This document shows positions 1 through 50,600 of a DNA stretch of 64,000 nt, one piece after another (position 1 is the stretch's first letter; the number at the start of each line of letters is the position of its first letter). The stretch is taken from the NCBI RefSeq assembly GCF_000972845.2, contig NC_040032.1:20570248-20634247 (forward strand), given 5' to 3'. The position numbers and the translations under genes are program-made. This stretch comes from Larimichthys crocea. Lineage: Eukaryota > Chordata > Actinopteri > Sciaenidae. The notes beneath the pieces were generated by a model. That model saw only the letters and a list, made by a program, of their open reading frames with translations, ran no database searches and was not told the origin of the DNA.

Positions 1-39574
<39,574 letters not shown>

Positions 39575-39594
39575 GTTGATGCTGTGTGGGGTAA

Positions 39595-39615
39595 CAGCAG
39601 CAGCAGCAGCAGCAG
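39595..39615. repeat. (CAG)7 in the presumed grk6 5' UTR
   Basis: Seven CAG units on the plus strand (CTG on the grk6 sense strand) end 21 bp upstream of the grk6 start codon. Confidence 0.9.
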
Positions 39616-39779
39616 ACGGAGCTCCTGGTCCCCCCCTCCCCACCGGACGGCTTCAATCTCAGTTTATCCTCTCTCGAAACACCGTTCACTACCTCCACCC
39701 TCCGCCCTGCCGAGGAGGAAAAAAAATTAACTGCTTTCAGCAGCACAGTCCCGTCCTGTAACAGTCGGCACCCCTCCTC

Positions 39780-39835
39780 TTCTCTTTCTCCTCCTCTGTC
39801 TCCTCCTCCTCCTCCTCCTCCTCGTCCTCACACCG
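39780..39835. repeat. TCC-rich simple repeat
   Basis: Mostly TCC/CTC triplets (GGA/GAG on the grk6 sense strand), 200-260 bp upstream of the grk6 start codon. A purine/pyrimidine-biased tract in the promoter or 5' UTR. Confidence 0.85.
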
Positions 39836-39873
39836 TCTCCGCCCTGAAGCTCCTGTCAGAGAGGAGGAACAAA

Positions 39874-40258
39874 CACAGACGTCTCACTCTGTTTTAAAAT
39901 CACAGTTTCATTAAAAAAAAAAGTCAAAATATGATACAAACATCACCGACAGACCTCTCACTCTGTCTTAAAATCACCGTTTCATAAAAAAAAAAGTCAA
40001 AATATGATACAAACATCACCGACAGACCTCTCACTCTGTCTTAAAATCACCGTTTCATAAAAAAAAGAGTCAAAATATATACAAACATCACCGACAGACC
40101 TCTCACTCTGTCTTAAAATCACCGTTTCATAAAAAAAAAAGTCAAAATATGATACAAACATCACCGACAGACCTCTCACTCTGTTTTAAAATCACCGTTT
40201 CATAAAAAAAAATGAGTCAAAATATGATACAAACATCACCGACAGACCTCTCACTCTG
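39874..40258. repeat. 73-bp minisatellite, five units plus a partial one
   Basis: Units of the form CGACAGACCTCTCACTCTGT, CTTAAAATCACCGTTTCAT, A-run, GTCAAAATATGATACAAACA, TCAC repeat five times with few differences: A-run length, T/C at the CTGTYTTAAA site, one missing GA, and CAGACG in the first unit. A sixth copy stops after CTCACTCTG. The high identity suggests recent expansion. Confidence 0.95.
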
Positions 40259-40611
40259 CTCACTCCACAGTGCATTTAGCTAACAAGCTAAAAACAAGCT
40301 GAAACTCTATTAAATCATTTTTTATAGGATACAGTAGCCTAATTTAATTCAATTTAATTTATTTTAATATTTTAATTGAGATTAAATGAATGTTAGCATT
40401 TAAAAAAAAAAGATTACATGAAGTCAAATTCAAGGTTCAAGAGCAAAATGAGCATGTCTCTGATTGATTGATAATTTAGACATTTTAGACTTTATTATAT
40501 GATGTTTTAGTCTCTACTTCAATCATGCTATATGCTATATATACATAAAAATTGCATTAAATTGAAGTTGAATTGAAATGAATTCAATTGAATTCAATTG
40601 AATTGAAGTAA

Positions 40612-40715
40612 AGGACCACAGGTTGGATTCAAACCCTGGGCTGCTGTGGCAAGGACTGAGCCTTCATACATGGGTCGATGCTCTACCAACTGAACTACCC
40701 AACACCCACATTTGA
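40612..40715 (-). mobile_element. tRNA-derived SINE, inverted
   Basis: On the minus strand: GGTAGTTCAGTTGGTAGAGC (box A), CCATGTATGAAGGCTCAG, GTCCTTGCCACAGCAGCCCA and GGTTTGAATCCAACCTGTGG (box B-like). The same family as 21511-21690, with box B better preserved; the body is truncated. Confidence 0.75.
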
Positions 40716-40826
40716 CATATGTAAAGGTAAATCCACCTCTGTAACACATTAAGAAAAACATGTGAGATCTGGACAACAAATTCATTAATTACGTAAAATA
40801 GACACGTAATTTTAATTGTAGCAATA

Positions 40827-40848
40827 TATATATATATATATATATATG
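40827..40848. repeat. (TA)n microsatellite
   Basis: About eleven TA units. Confidence 0.9.
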
Positions 40849-41420
40849 GCTCAATCAATGACTCTGACTTCCATGTTCCATGACTTCCACTACTCTATAT
40901 CTGATTGATAAAGTGCTAATTATCTCACCAATACAAATTTTCAGAAGCACTACATTTGTATTTTACAACAACATAGGTCACAATATTTGAATCATTACAA
41001 TATGAATGAAATCCAATTCGTCTTATAGGCCAAAATGTTTGGATATCCCTGGTTCTATCAGTCAGAACTGATACACTGTTACAAATCCAGAAATCGATAC
41101 ATTACTGACGCCAGAGCTGCTGCTCTTTGTGGCTCATCTCCCATTCTGCAGAAAATGGATTCCCCTGCACAGATCAATGAAAGCACCACGGTGCATTAAA
41201 GGTGCATTAAGAAAGACGTTTACTGTTCTGCTGTGCTGAATGACGACAGCAGCTCATATCAGGCAGAGAGGGGCTGAGTTATTGATCAGCACGATTGCTT
41301 CTCCTGAAAAAACTCACTCTCTGGACCGAACTTCCACTTGGAGACAATCCACATCCTCTCAGTGTCTGATCACTGATGAGCAGGAGGACAGCATGACCTG
41401 AACTGTTTAGAGCTTGTTGC

Positions 41421-41924
41421 TGAAATTTCTGGGAAGTAATTCACCGACACAAAATAAGGATCTTGAATCAATCAATTGGTCTTTAAAGGTTTTGTCATTT
41501 TATTTTTGCAAGAGGAACAGTACAAATGCACAAGACAGTCTGCAGAAAATGTTCCGGGTGGGACAGTCCCACACTGATTCTTATACATTTCTAAGGAGTA
41601 TTCGTCATTATTATGATTTACTTATCTAACTGTACCAGGTGGTTACAATGGAGTGTGTTCATCCCTATCAAACCTCACTAACAAGCTCTGCTGGACTGTG
41701 AGAACCAAGGTCAAGTTTATACATAAAAAAACTACTTCTTCGAACAACCTGCATAAATGAGAGAAAGATTTTTAAGTTCAAGGTACTGAGTGAAACCAAA
41801 CAAGATTATAAGGCACACAGTGTTATACTTCAAAAACTTTTTGAATATTACTGAGATCAAACATGGCTATATATGGTTATAAAAGAACAAGCACACAATC
41901 ATGTAATATACATTTTCCATTACA
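41421..41924 (-). repeat. Retroviral 3' LTR (about 504 bp)
   Basis: On the minus strand the LTR runs from TGTAATGG to AATTTCA, with TG...CA ends. It directly follows a polypurine tract. A TATA-like run lies at about 41868-41886 and an AATAAA signal (TTTATT on plus) at 41499-41504, fitting the U3-R-U5 order. The left border is assigned from the TG/CA rule because no second LTR is available for comparison. Confidence 0.65.
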
Positions 41925-41940
41925 TTTCCCTCCTTTTGAT
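41925..41940 (-). other. Polypurine tract of the retrovirus
   Basis: Minus strand ATCAAAAGGAGGGAAA immediately before the LTR, the usual plus-strand primer position. Confidence 0.75.
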
Positions 41941-42076
41941 TATTAAAAAAATCACACTATAAGCAAAGAATATATATTTAAAATGCAATTTCTCAACAAC
42001 ATCAAATGTGTTAATTCACGAGGATTCAAAACACATCATCATACTGAGAAACTGATCAACTTCATTTACAAATTGG

Positions 42077-42908
42077 TTTTGTCATCAAGAGGGTCAAGGT
42101 CTGAGTCTGAGTCAGTTCGGTTGGGGTCATAGTCAGGAATGTGGTGTGGAATTTGCATGAAATTGCCCACCGTTTAATCCACATATCTGTGAATCAAGGC
42201 TGTCATACAGGTGAGCAGGACTGTACAGAAACAAATCATAAGAGACGTCACTAAAAAGATAGGAATGAGAATTTGGAGAATTAGTGTTCCCCATGGGCCG
42301 ATACGGTCGTAAAGCCAATCCATTGCTGAAACGCCTGCCCATCGGAGGGTTTGAAATGACTGGTAATGGTATTCAGGATATCAACCAACTGTGTGATGTT
42401 GTCATGAGGATCAGGAGCTAACACACAGCATTGGGAAACAGTCAGATTTAGAGCTTTACACATGCCTCCTTCCGAAGCAAACAGATAATCTAACACCATT
42501 TCATGTTTCAGTATGACTGCTCTGTAATTGCGAGCCGCATTGTTAAGAGATTCGATTGCTGCTGTGTTCACTGTCATGTAGGCAAATAAGTCAGCGGTGA
42601 TGTTATCAATGTGATCAGCTAAGAAAGTTACCCCATACCATGGAAAGAGTCCGAAGTTGGAAATCTTGGGGCGTATACCACCAGTCTGCTGAACGTCTAA
42701 GTCTTTTAGTCATGTTAAGAGATGGGACGTTGTCTGGTGTGTCAGAGTCAGTGTCAGTCAGGGCAGATTCAGTTTCAGCATTTCTCTTTTCTCACCACAG
42801 AATGGGACCTGTGAAAAGAAAGGTTAACAGTATTATTATGCTCACAGTTCCTCTGATGCCACAGAAGCCTGGATGTCTGAATGGATGCAATGGGCGTGGT
42901 CTTTCCAT
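42077..42908 (-). pseudogene. Retroviral env remnant (signal peptide, cleavage site, TM subunit; surface subunit deleted)
   Basis: Minus strand. A signal-peptide-like start (ATG at 42906-42908) with a hydrophobic core ends at a TGA at 42792-42794. A basic furin-type site (KRLRRS) lies near 42690-42712, followed by the TM ectodomain, whose main open stretch is 42281-42577. It carries a coiled-coil/immunosuppressive-type region, then a cysteine loop with CX9CC spacing and an NLT glycosylation site. The hydrophobic membrane anchor (about 42185-42325) is in a different frame from the ectodomain, so a frameshift separates them. A TAA at its end precedes an acidic tail-like stretch in the same frame. 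Only about 100 bp separate the signal region from the cleavage site, so nearly the whole receptor-binding subunit is missing. Not functional. Confidence 0.7.
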
Positions 42909-43016
42909 TTTCTGGATTTGAAGTCAGCTTCTTCTGGCCGTGTGTGTGAATGTATGTGCGGCCTTGGCACGTCTGTATGCCTAGTCTACAGTGAGAGGTT
43001 ACTAGCACATCACTGA

Positions 43017-45158
43017 TTATTCTCCTACTGTCGCTGTGGTTGTACCCCCAGGGGGTGGAACTCTTCTGCAGTGTGTTGCGTGAATCCAAGTAGCACGTTC
43101 TGCAACCTTCACAGCGGTGTGAGTGACCAGGAGGACTTGGAACGGTCCCAACCAGCGATGATGTCTCCAAGACTTTCTCCTGAAGTTCTTTACCACCACG
43201 AAATCTCCAGGCTTAATGTCATGTAGAGGACCTGAGGCTGCTGAGGGCTGTGCACTGGCAACCTGTCGTCTGATGTCACAGAAAGATTTGGTTAAGAATA
43301 TGCAATACGTCACCAGTTGGTTCTCGCAGAGAGTGGTGTCCATCTGTCGTCCAGGTGGATCTGTTCCCACTCGAGGTGGGAGTGCAAACAGAATCTCAAA
43401 AGGGGACAGGTTAAGTCGCTCGCGCTTGCGCATTCTCATGTACATCAAAACAACAGGCAGTGCTTTAGGCCATGACAAACCTGTTTCCTCGCAGCATTTG
43501 CTCAATTTTGTCTTGATGGTCTGATTTTGGCGTTCAATGGCACCACCTGCTTGTGGAGAGTAAGAACAGTGAGTTTTGAGGTCAAAACCTAAACACTCAG
43601 AGAGTTGTGCCATTGCTTCGTTCACGAAATGGGCACAGTTGTCTGATGAAATTTTCTCTGGAATTCCCAATCTAGGAATTATCTCTGTAAGTAATGCTTT
43701 TGCCACAACTGATGCTGTGGCATGTTTTGACGGAAACACTTTAGAAAACATATCAACCATAGTTAGACAATATTTCTTCCCTTCAGCTGGGCTGAGTTCA
43801 ATGAAATCCATCATCAGATGTTGGAATGGTCTGATTGTAGGTGGGTGTGCTGCAGTTTGTGACAGTGGTTTTGTTTTGCCCACGTTATTTTTGGCACAGA
43901 TCATGCAACTTCTGCAAAAATCTGCTGCAAAGGTGGAAAAACCTTTTGTGTACCAATCAGCCTGAATGACTGCACACATACCTGTTTTTGAGACATGATC
44001 CAAACCGTGTGAGAGTTTTGCAAAGCATGGATACAACTTCTTTGGCAGACACGGTTTATCATCTGGTCCGTACCACACACCCTCCTTCTGATAGCAGTTA
44101 TTCTGAGTCCACAACTTCTTCTCTGCTGGTGTAAGAAAACTGCTGAGATCAGAAAGAGAAGCAACAGAATGTGACAATAGGGCGGTGGTTTCATGTTTGA
44201 CATTAACGGGAATTCGAGCCGCTACTTTGGCAGCTGTATCTGCTCGAGCATTTCCTCTGGAAATCACATCCTCAGATGATGTATGTGCTGCACATTTACA
44301 GACAGATATCTGTTTTGGAAGTAAAATAGCCTCTAACAAAGCAGATATCTTATCATGATGCAAAATTGGTTTGCCATCAGATTTTAGAAATTTTCTGTGT
44401 TTCCACAAGGCTCCAAAATCATGAACGACACCAAAGGCATACCTTGAGTCGGTGTAGATGGTCACTGTTTTACCTTCTGCCAATTTGCATGCTTCTGTCA
44501 AGGCCACCAGCTCTGCTGCCTGTGCTGAGTAATGAGAAGGCAGAGGAGAAGATTGTACAACACCATGATCATCAACAACAGCATAACCAGTCTGACATTG
44601 TCCTGTGTCTGGGTCTCTTGAAGCAGACCCATCCACATAGAAAACTAGGTCAGGGTTGTTCAAGGGTGTGTCTGAAAGGTCAGGTCGTGGTGTACATACC
44701 TGTTGAACTTCAGCTTCACAGCTGTGTGGCTCTCCATCGGTTGGGAGAGGCAAAAGAGTAGCTGGATTTAAGACAGTGCATCTTTTGATTGTGACATGTG
44801 GCAGGTCAAGAAGTGTGGTATGTTACCTGAGCCATCTTGCTGTTGAAAGATGAGACGTCTTCTGTTCCGACAAGAGAGCTGAGACAGCATGTGGAACAAG
44901 TAATGTTAATTCTGAAAAACCCACAAAATCACGTGAGGCCAGAACAGCTTGTTCTGCTGCTGCTACAGCTCTCAAACAATGAGGTAAAGCCTTAGCAACA
45001 GGATGAAGAGTGCATGAAAAATAAGCAACAGGCTTTAACTGTGATCCATGTTTTTGTAGCAAAACACTTGTCATACATCCCTCCTTTTCGTCCACACACT
45101 GGATGAATGGTTTATCAGGGTTTGGAACCCCTAAAGTTGGAGCGGACTGTAGAGCTAA
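43017..45158 (-). pseudogene. Retroviral pol: RT end, RNase H, integrase
   Basis: One frame runs from about 45158 to the stop at 43017, broken once by a TAA at 44823-44825. The first part (45095-44826 and upstream) is the RT connection region (APTLGVPNPDKPF, DEKEG, PVAYFS). The second part is open for 578 codons. RNase H acidic residues are present (D41, E81, D102, D172, counted from 44753). The integrase has an HHCC zinc site (H249, H253, cysteines at 280-286), a complete D316-D371-E407 catalytic set with DX35E spacing, and a GPF-type C-terminal domain. The stop lies between RT and RNase H. The 5' part of RT is absent. Part of a degraded element. Confidence 0.88.
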
Positions 45159-45160
45159 AA

Positions 45161-45525
45161 ATTAGAGACGTTAAAGGCGAAAATAGATGCTGCAAGAAAT
45201 GAGGTAAGAATGAAGAACAAAATTATTAAAAAGGATTTAGATGAGATGCATGGTCACAAAGAAAGCTGGAAACTGTGGATGAAGGAGGCAGAACATAGGG
45301 AACGACAACAGGCAGGGAAAGAAATGCCTAAATGTTCAGAGACAAAGTTAGGGAAAGAATGCTTTGCTACTGACACATGTAAACCTTCTCCCTCTGCTCC
45401 ATCTGCCTATGCCGAGGCAAAAAGTGAAATGATGGCCCTTGTCCTAAGATGTGACCAGAGTAACCTTCTTCTCCATATTCAAAGACTGATTGACTCAATC
45501 CAAAATTGATCCTTAGATTCATTAA
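45161..45525 (+). other. Coding-like segment on the opposite strand (possible inverted gag piece)
   Basis: An open frame from about 45175 to the stop near 45507 encodes a charged, helix-prone stretch (KKDLDEMHGHKESWKLWMKE), then a proline/serine segment (KPSPSAPSAYAE) and a further helix. It abuts the truncated pol. The composition recalls the matrix/linker part of some retroviral Gag proteins, but I cannot assign it. It could be chance or another repeat. Confidence 0.3.
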
Positions 45526-45529
45526 ACAA

Positions 45530-45925
45530 TTGAAAATTTTGCTTACCCTGAATTTAGCAAGACAAAAGAGACGGTCATTGTATTCTGGAGGAAGACACCT
45601 CAGACCACACTGGTGAACATCCATGGATTGGATATGATGATGGTGGGAGTGTACAGTCAACTGGAATGGTCGCATGACACGGATGTCCTGTACAAAAAGG
45701 TCAAAGTCATCTCCACTTACTGAGGAGACTGAGGTCCATTTGAATGTGCAGGACTCAACAAACAGGTCAAGAGGACCAGCTCTGTCCTGGACTGTCCACT
45801 AGACTTCATAGAGGAGGAAGTAGAGGAGAGGAATATGTTAGCAAAGCTGCAAAGCAGATTGCAGGTTTTCATAATACCACAGAGTAACAGTAACAGAAGT
45901 AAAAGAAGATCTTATTTATCCAGGG
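45530..45925 (+). mobile_element. LINE reverse-transcriptase 3' fragment
   Basis: The plus strand reads SKTKETVIVFWRKTP, VNIHGLDM, SQLEWSHDTDVLYKK, and, after stops, RTSSVLDCPLDFIEEEVEER and KLQSRLQ. These match in order the KTKEMVVDF / LGVHLD-LDW-T-L-KK / VLG-LDSV--ER--KL blocks at the 3' end of fish LINE RTs. Contains stops; inactive. Confidence 0.7.
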
Positions 45926-47410
45926 ACCATAACATCTAACTTTTAAACACTTTTTAAACATGTTTTATGAAATTTTATTCATGAAAACACAAAAGTATGG
46001 TTTATTTGTGTTGAGTCTTATTCAGTAGTAACCAACATTAAATTAAACATGAAATTAACAATAGTTAAATATACCTGTTGAAATCTGTTGTAATGAAAAC
46101 AAAAGAAATTTGCTGCTGATAGATGAGGTCCAACAAAGAAAACATAATAAGTAAACTAAGGACCACAGTAGTAGGCAATTTGCAGACTAATTAACAATAA
46201 TGAAGTATGTGATCTTTTCAAATTAAAAGCATTTCAAGTCAAAAGAAATTTGATAAATATGATAAATCTTTTATAGATTAGTAAACGTGAAGGATCTATA
46301 TCTTTATCTTTCACTTGAGTCTTTTCACTTGAGTCTACTTTTAGCATTTCATGTGCTGTGGTGTTCATTTGATGCTGCCCGTCTGAAAAAAATCTAAATT
46401 GAAGTGACACAGGTGCAGCTTTGTGAGAGATATTTTGATCCAGACTGACATCTAGAGGAGAAACTCAGCTGCTGCAGATGTTTCCATGCTTTGACTCATG
46501 AGTCACCTCATCGAGACTCAAAGTAAAAAATAAATACTTTTTCTTTTTCATTCGTTCAGCTTGAGCATTTATCATGTTATCTATAATTTAAACAAATGTA
46601 GTTGTCTGTTGCTGGAAGTTATTTGGACACACATAATAAATCATTGATGATAATGATCTTTTTTCTTATTACTTCTATAAGAGCTTTTTATTAATTCATC
46701 ATGGATCACAGTTCTGCACAATTCTGCATTTAGACTCAAAAAAGTAAACTTTAGAAAAATGCAGTTGCTACAACATTACTATTATTTAGTTTTATTATAG
46801 ATTACATATTTGACTTTGACATTTTAAGTGTAGTAGAAAATATGTAGTGTAATAGTTTAAAATGTGTTTTGTTATTTTGTTGTTTTTTATTTTCATATTA
46901 TTTTTTTTGCATATTTGACAATTTGCCAAGTAGGTTGCTTTGGCAATTATGACATTCCTGCCCACTGATATGCCACTTTATAATGACTCCCCTCTGTGTA
47001 GAGAGAGGTGACTCATTCTTTGACACTTAAAGTTGATACATACACAACTTGCACTGAGTCATTCTCTGGCTATGATTGCACAATGCACACAATTACTGTA
47101 CAGAGTTTATGTATATTTTTCTTTTGTATTTATTTGACATGGATAAAACAACACGTTCTTCCTTAGACTTTAATTTCAACTGTAGTCACGTTAATACGTA
47201 TCTACCGCATGCCTTGTGTATACTGTATGCCTGTTTTGTGTTGTATTACCTACCTGTGACTGTAACACAAGGTCTATCTATCTAATTAGATCATTAATAT
47301 TAATTTAGAAATAATATTGTTTTATGATTACACGGTGACAGATACCAGCGTATGAGCTATAATCAAATAAAATATCATAAAAAAAATAAAAATGAAAATT
47401 AATGGGGTGA
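45926..47410. other. Intergenic sequence upstream of nop16
   Basis: AT-rich sequence with no gene or repeat family I recognise. Confidence 0.7.
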
Positions 47411-47542
47411 AAAAAAAAACTGTGGTCACATGACCGGAACAAAACAAACGCGTACTTCCTGCTGCTGCCTGCACGTTGTCGTGTTTTCCTCAGTGATCCA
47501 GCGACAAAACCTCAGCTGAGACAGATTAAAAAACACACAGAC
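47411..47542 (+). promoter_or_regulatory. Candidate nop16 promoter and 5' UTR
   Basis: The 130 bp before the nop16 start codon contain an E-box-type TCACATGAC (47426-47434), ACGCGTACTTCCT with a GGAA/TTCC core, and several CG pairs in otherwise CG-poor DNA. No TATA box. The transcription start is not determined. Confidence 0.35.
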
Positions 47543-47649
47543 ATGGCGAAAACCAAGCAGTCTGCGAGGAGAAAGAAGTTTGACTACAACCAGGACCGGA
47601 AGAAGCTGAAGAAGAAGTTCATCAAGAAGAGCAACCCGAGGATAGAGAA
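47543..47649 (+). CDS. nop16: nop16 exon 1
   Basis: ATG at 47543 in context GACATGG. Encodes MAKTKQSARRKKFDYNQD and the lysine-rich stretch up to PRIE; donor GTATGT. Confidence 0.93.
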
Positions 47650-50600
47650 GTATGTTAGCCTGTTAGCTCCTGTCAGCTAACTGTGGACATGCTCACTCCA
47701 CGTGACAAGGCGTTAATACTCGGATACTGAAGTACCACAGGCTAAAAAAAATACTCCATGCAAGTCAGAGTACTCTTTCTAAATGTTACTAATCGAGACA
47801 ATGATTGACGGATTATATAGACAGTTGTTAATTGCAGCCCAGATCACTACGGTGACCTCTGTGACAGTAAACTGAATATCTTTGTGGACAAACAGACATT
47901 TGATGACACTTTCACACAACAACTGATCAATTAATTGAGAAAGTGATTGACAGATTAATTGATAAATGAAAATAATTGTTAATTACAGCTCCGACCACTA
48001 AGGAATACACTGATATACCAATACACAGTGTATGTAGTACTTACATCATGTCCCATCAGCATCTTAAATGTGGTGAAATAAGAAATGCGATATTTCCTTC
48101 TGAGTTATAGTGAGGTAGAAGTGGTGTAAAGTGTCCTAAAACGTAGATACTCCAAGTACAAATGTTTCCAGATTTACTTTCTACCACTGCTTTTATAAAC
48201 ACGGGTTACTGTTAAGGTTTTACAGTGTAATTCTGTTTCTTTGCTCTGATTAAAAAACTACAGAAAACCCTTTATTTAGTTATCAAAACAAAACTAAATT
48301 TTTCAGTTCTGTTGTGAAATTACTTGATGTTTGCCGATATATCTTTGTATTTACAACCCGGTCTTTTTTTCTCAGTGAACAAATTCGAAATGCGTGGGAC
48401 AACAGGAAGTCCTCAGCCCGTAATCTGCAGGAGATGGGTCTGGCTTTCGATCCGAATCGATCTCTGCCAATAAAGAAACCAAGTGTAAGTGAACGCGGAA
48501 GTTTCCTCTAGTTCATTAAACCTGAAGAGTTTTATATATCCACAATTTGTATGTTCAGATTGACCATATCACCTGAAATCACTGTTAATTGTCACATTTA
48601 CCTCAATGACACGTATTGAAGCAATGTTTTATTAAATTACACATGTGCACTGTGAGCTTTCATGAATAATGGGCAGAAAATCCTAATTAATGAACATTAT
48701 TACATGTTTAGTAGGTAAGAAAACTTTGAGGTTTTTTGTCTTTTGCTTAAACAGGAACTCTCCAGACTAAAAATAATCAAGCTATATTCAGATTTAAATA
48801 ACACTTTCAAAGCTTCTGTTATCTTTGTTCTTATTTCCGGGATGATTTAGTGAAGAAATTGACAATACTTTTGCGTGTCTGAAACAAATCACAAAGAAAA
48901 CTCATCTACATCTCGATCTGAATACACGACCAGCATGGCGTCGTCTTCTCTTCTTCGTCTGCAGGGTTAATTACATCCCTCAAAGCTTTTATGGAGCCAT
49001 GTTGACCTCATTTTCTCTGTAGGCAGTCAGTATGAAGGAATTCATTTATCAAACACATTAATGTGGCTGAGATTAGATTCATTAAAGAGTCATAAAGGCG
49101 GTTTCTGTACATTTTGGATGAGCTCTGAACACGTCTGATATTAACTCTGTGCCGTCGCACCTTTTTGTCCATTTTTTCCTGCCATAATTCTCTAAAATCT
49201 GAAGTTCAACTACACTTTCATAAATGAAACTCTTTATAGGGAAGTCGTTTTTTTTAATAATGTGATTGTACATTAATGAACCTGTTCAGAGGACTCTGAC
49301 TCTGAAACTGGTAAAAGAATCTTTATCACATTCAGCTGCTGAATAAATGATACATATTAGAAACACTGGCTAATGTAAGATTATTTATGCATGGGGAAAT
49401 TGATGTGCAGCAGTTGGTGCAAATATAAAATACTAACGGGTGCAAAAGTAGTTTGAAAATAGCAAACAGATATAGATTTAGATTGTATAGTAATTTAATT
49501 AAAGAAGTCTGTGATGTGATTGTCACCATAGACTGTTTACTGTTTGTTACTTTTCGGCCTCCATCATTTGAGTTGGAGTTATGCATTTTGGCCGCAGGGG
49601 TGTTCGCCAAAAAAAATGCAGCAACCTGTAGTGGAGAAGTTGAAAAGATTAGAAAAATGCAGCTTAACGTCACGGTACGGCAGCCAATCAGATGCTCGGA
49701 TTGGTCAAACCTCCACAGTCAGCCTGAAATGTCTCTGAGGCAGAGACTGTCCAGGTGGATTCTTGGTGGACTAAACTCTGATAATCTACCTGTGTATTTA
49801 TTTCAAGTACCCAGCTTCTAAATCTGAGTCTTGCTCACAATTCATGCTGCAAAATGGCGACACTCAGGAGTTTTGTTTGGTTCATGTCCGATGGTTTGAG
49901 AGAGACAACGAGCACTGGTTGAGAGACATAAAGTTTTTTCTTGATTGTTTCAAAGCGGTTAACCCCACACAACGCCAAACAATCTTACAGCGATTCACCT
50001 TAGCGCCTGATTCTGTCTGAATGCGGCCTTATTGGAGATTGTCATGTAGTAACTGATGTTTGATATTTATATCCTCCTATGTAAGGTATAAGTCTGAAGG
50101 AGGTCTGTGAGATAGTCAGGGGATAGGTTTCGGTCAATAATAGGATTTTGAAGTTGATGCATGGTGACACGGGAAGTCAGTGGAGTTAAATCAGTAGAGG
50201 AGTGACTAAGATGATAACGCAACAAGATTCAATACACTCAGTCAAGTAGCTGAATTAGTGTGTCTCTCTTCAGCTGATGGATTATTGTTTTCAGTTGTGA
50301 TAATAAGAGCATGCAAATGTAAATCCAACAGGTCAGGATTTTAAAACCTGTTCACGTCCTGTAGTTTCTGTTTGTGTCAGAAGGGGGTGACAGAGACCTG
50401 ATTATGACGATTAACCACACGAACAAAACACCTTAAAACAAACTTCAGTTGATGAAGTGTTCATTGAGTGAGTGTATTAATATATAATTTGATGCTTTAT
50501 GATATTTCTGTGTTGTCTTCACTGACTCATTCACAGGATTCCTCTGGGCAGCAGCCTGAGACACAGTTTAATTTTGTTAATATGACAGCGAACAACTCAT

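Larger units (their letters stand above)
40259..41420. other. Intergenic sequence, grk6 side
   Basis: AT-rich spacer with a palindromic AATTGAATTC run (about 40575-40605), an inverted SINE (40612-40715) and a short (TA)n run (40827-40848). No gene seen. Confidence 0.7.
41421..45160 (-). mobile_element. Endogenous retrovirus, gamma-type pol and env, 5'-truncated
   Basis: Minus-strand order: end of RT (about 45158), RNase H, integrase, env remnant, polypurine tract, LTR (41421-41924). This is the expected 3' half of a retrovirus. Gag, protease, most of RT, the primer-binding site and the 5' LTR were not found next to it. The pol C-terminus (PGDFVVVKNF, WLGPFQVLLVTHTAVKV) and TM motifs are gammaretrovirus-like. 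Breaks: a stop in pol at 44823-44825, a large deletion of the env surface subunit, a frame change and a stop near the env membrane anchor. It is an old, inactive copy. Confidence 0.9.

Noticed and set aside
39997..40179. 60-codon minus-strand ORF with repeated peptide units
   Set aside because: It is the minisatellite translated; the A-run length differences break the frame between units, so it is unlikely to be a gene.
43576..44761. Plus-strand ORFs of about 130 codons inside pol
   Set aside because: Antisense shadows of the long pol frame.
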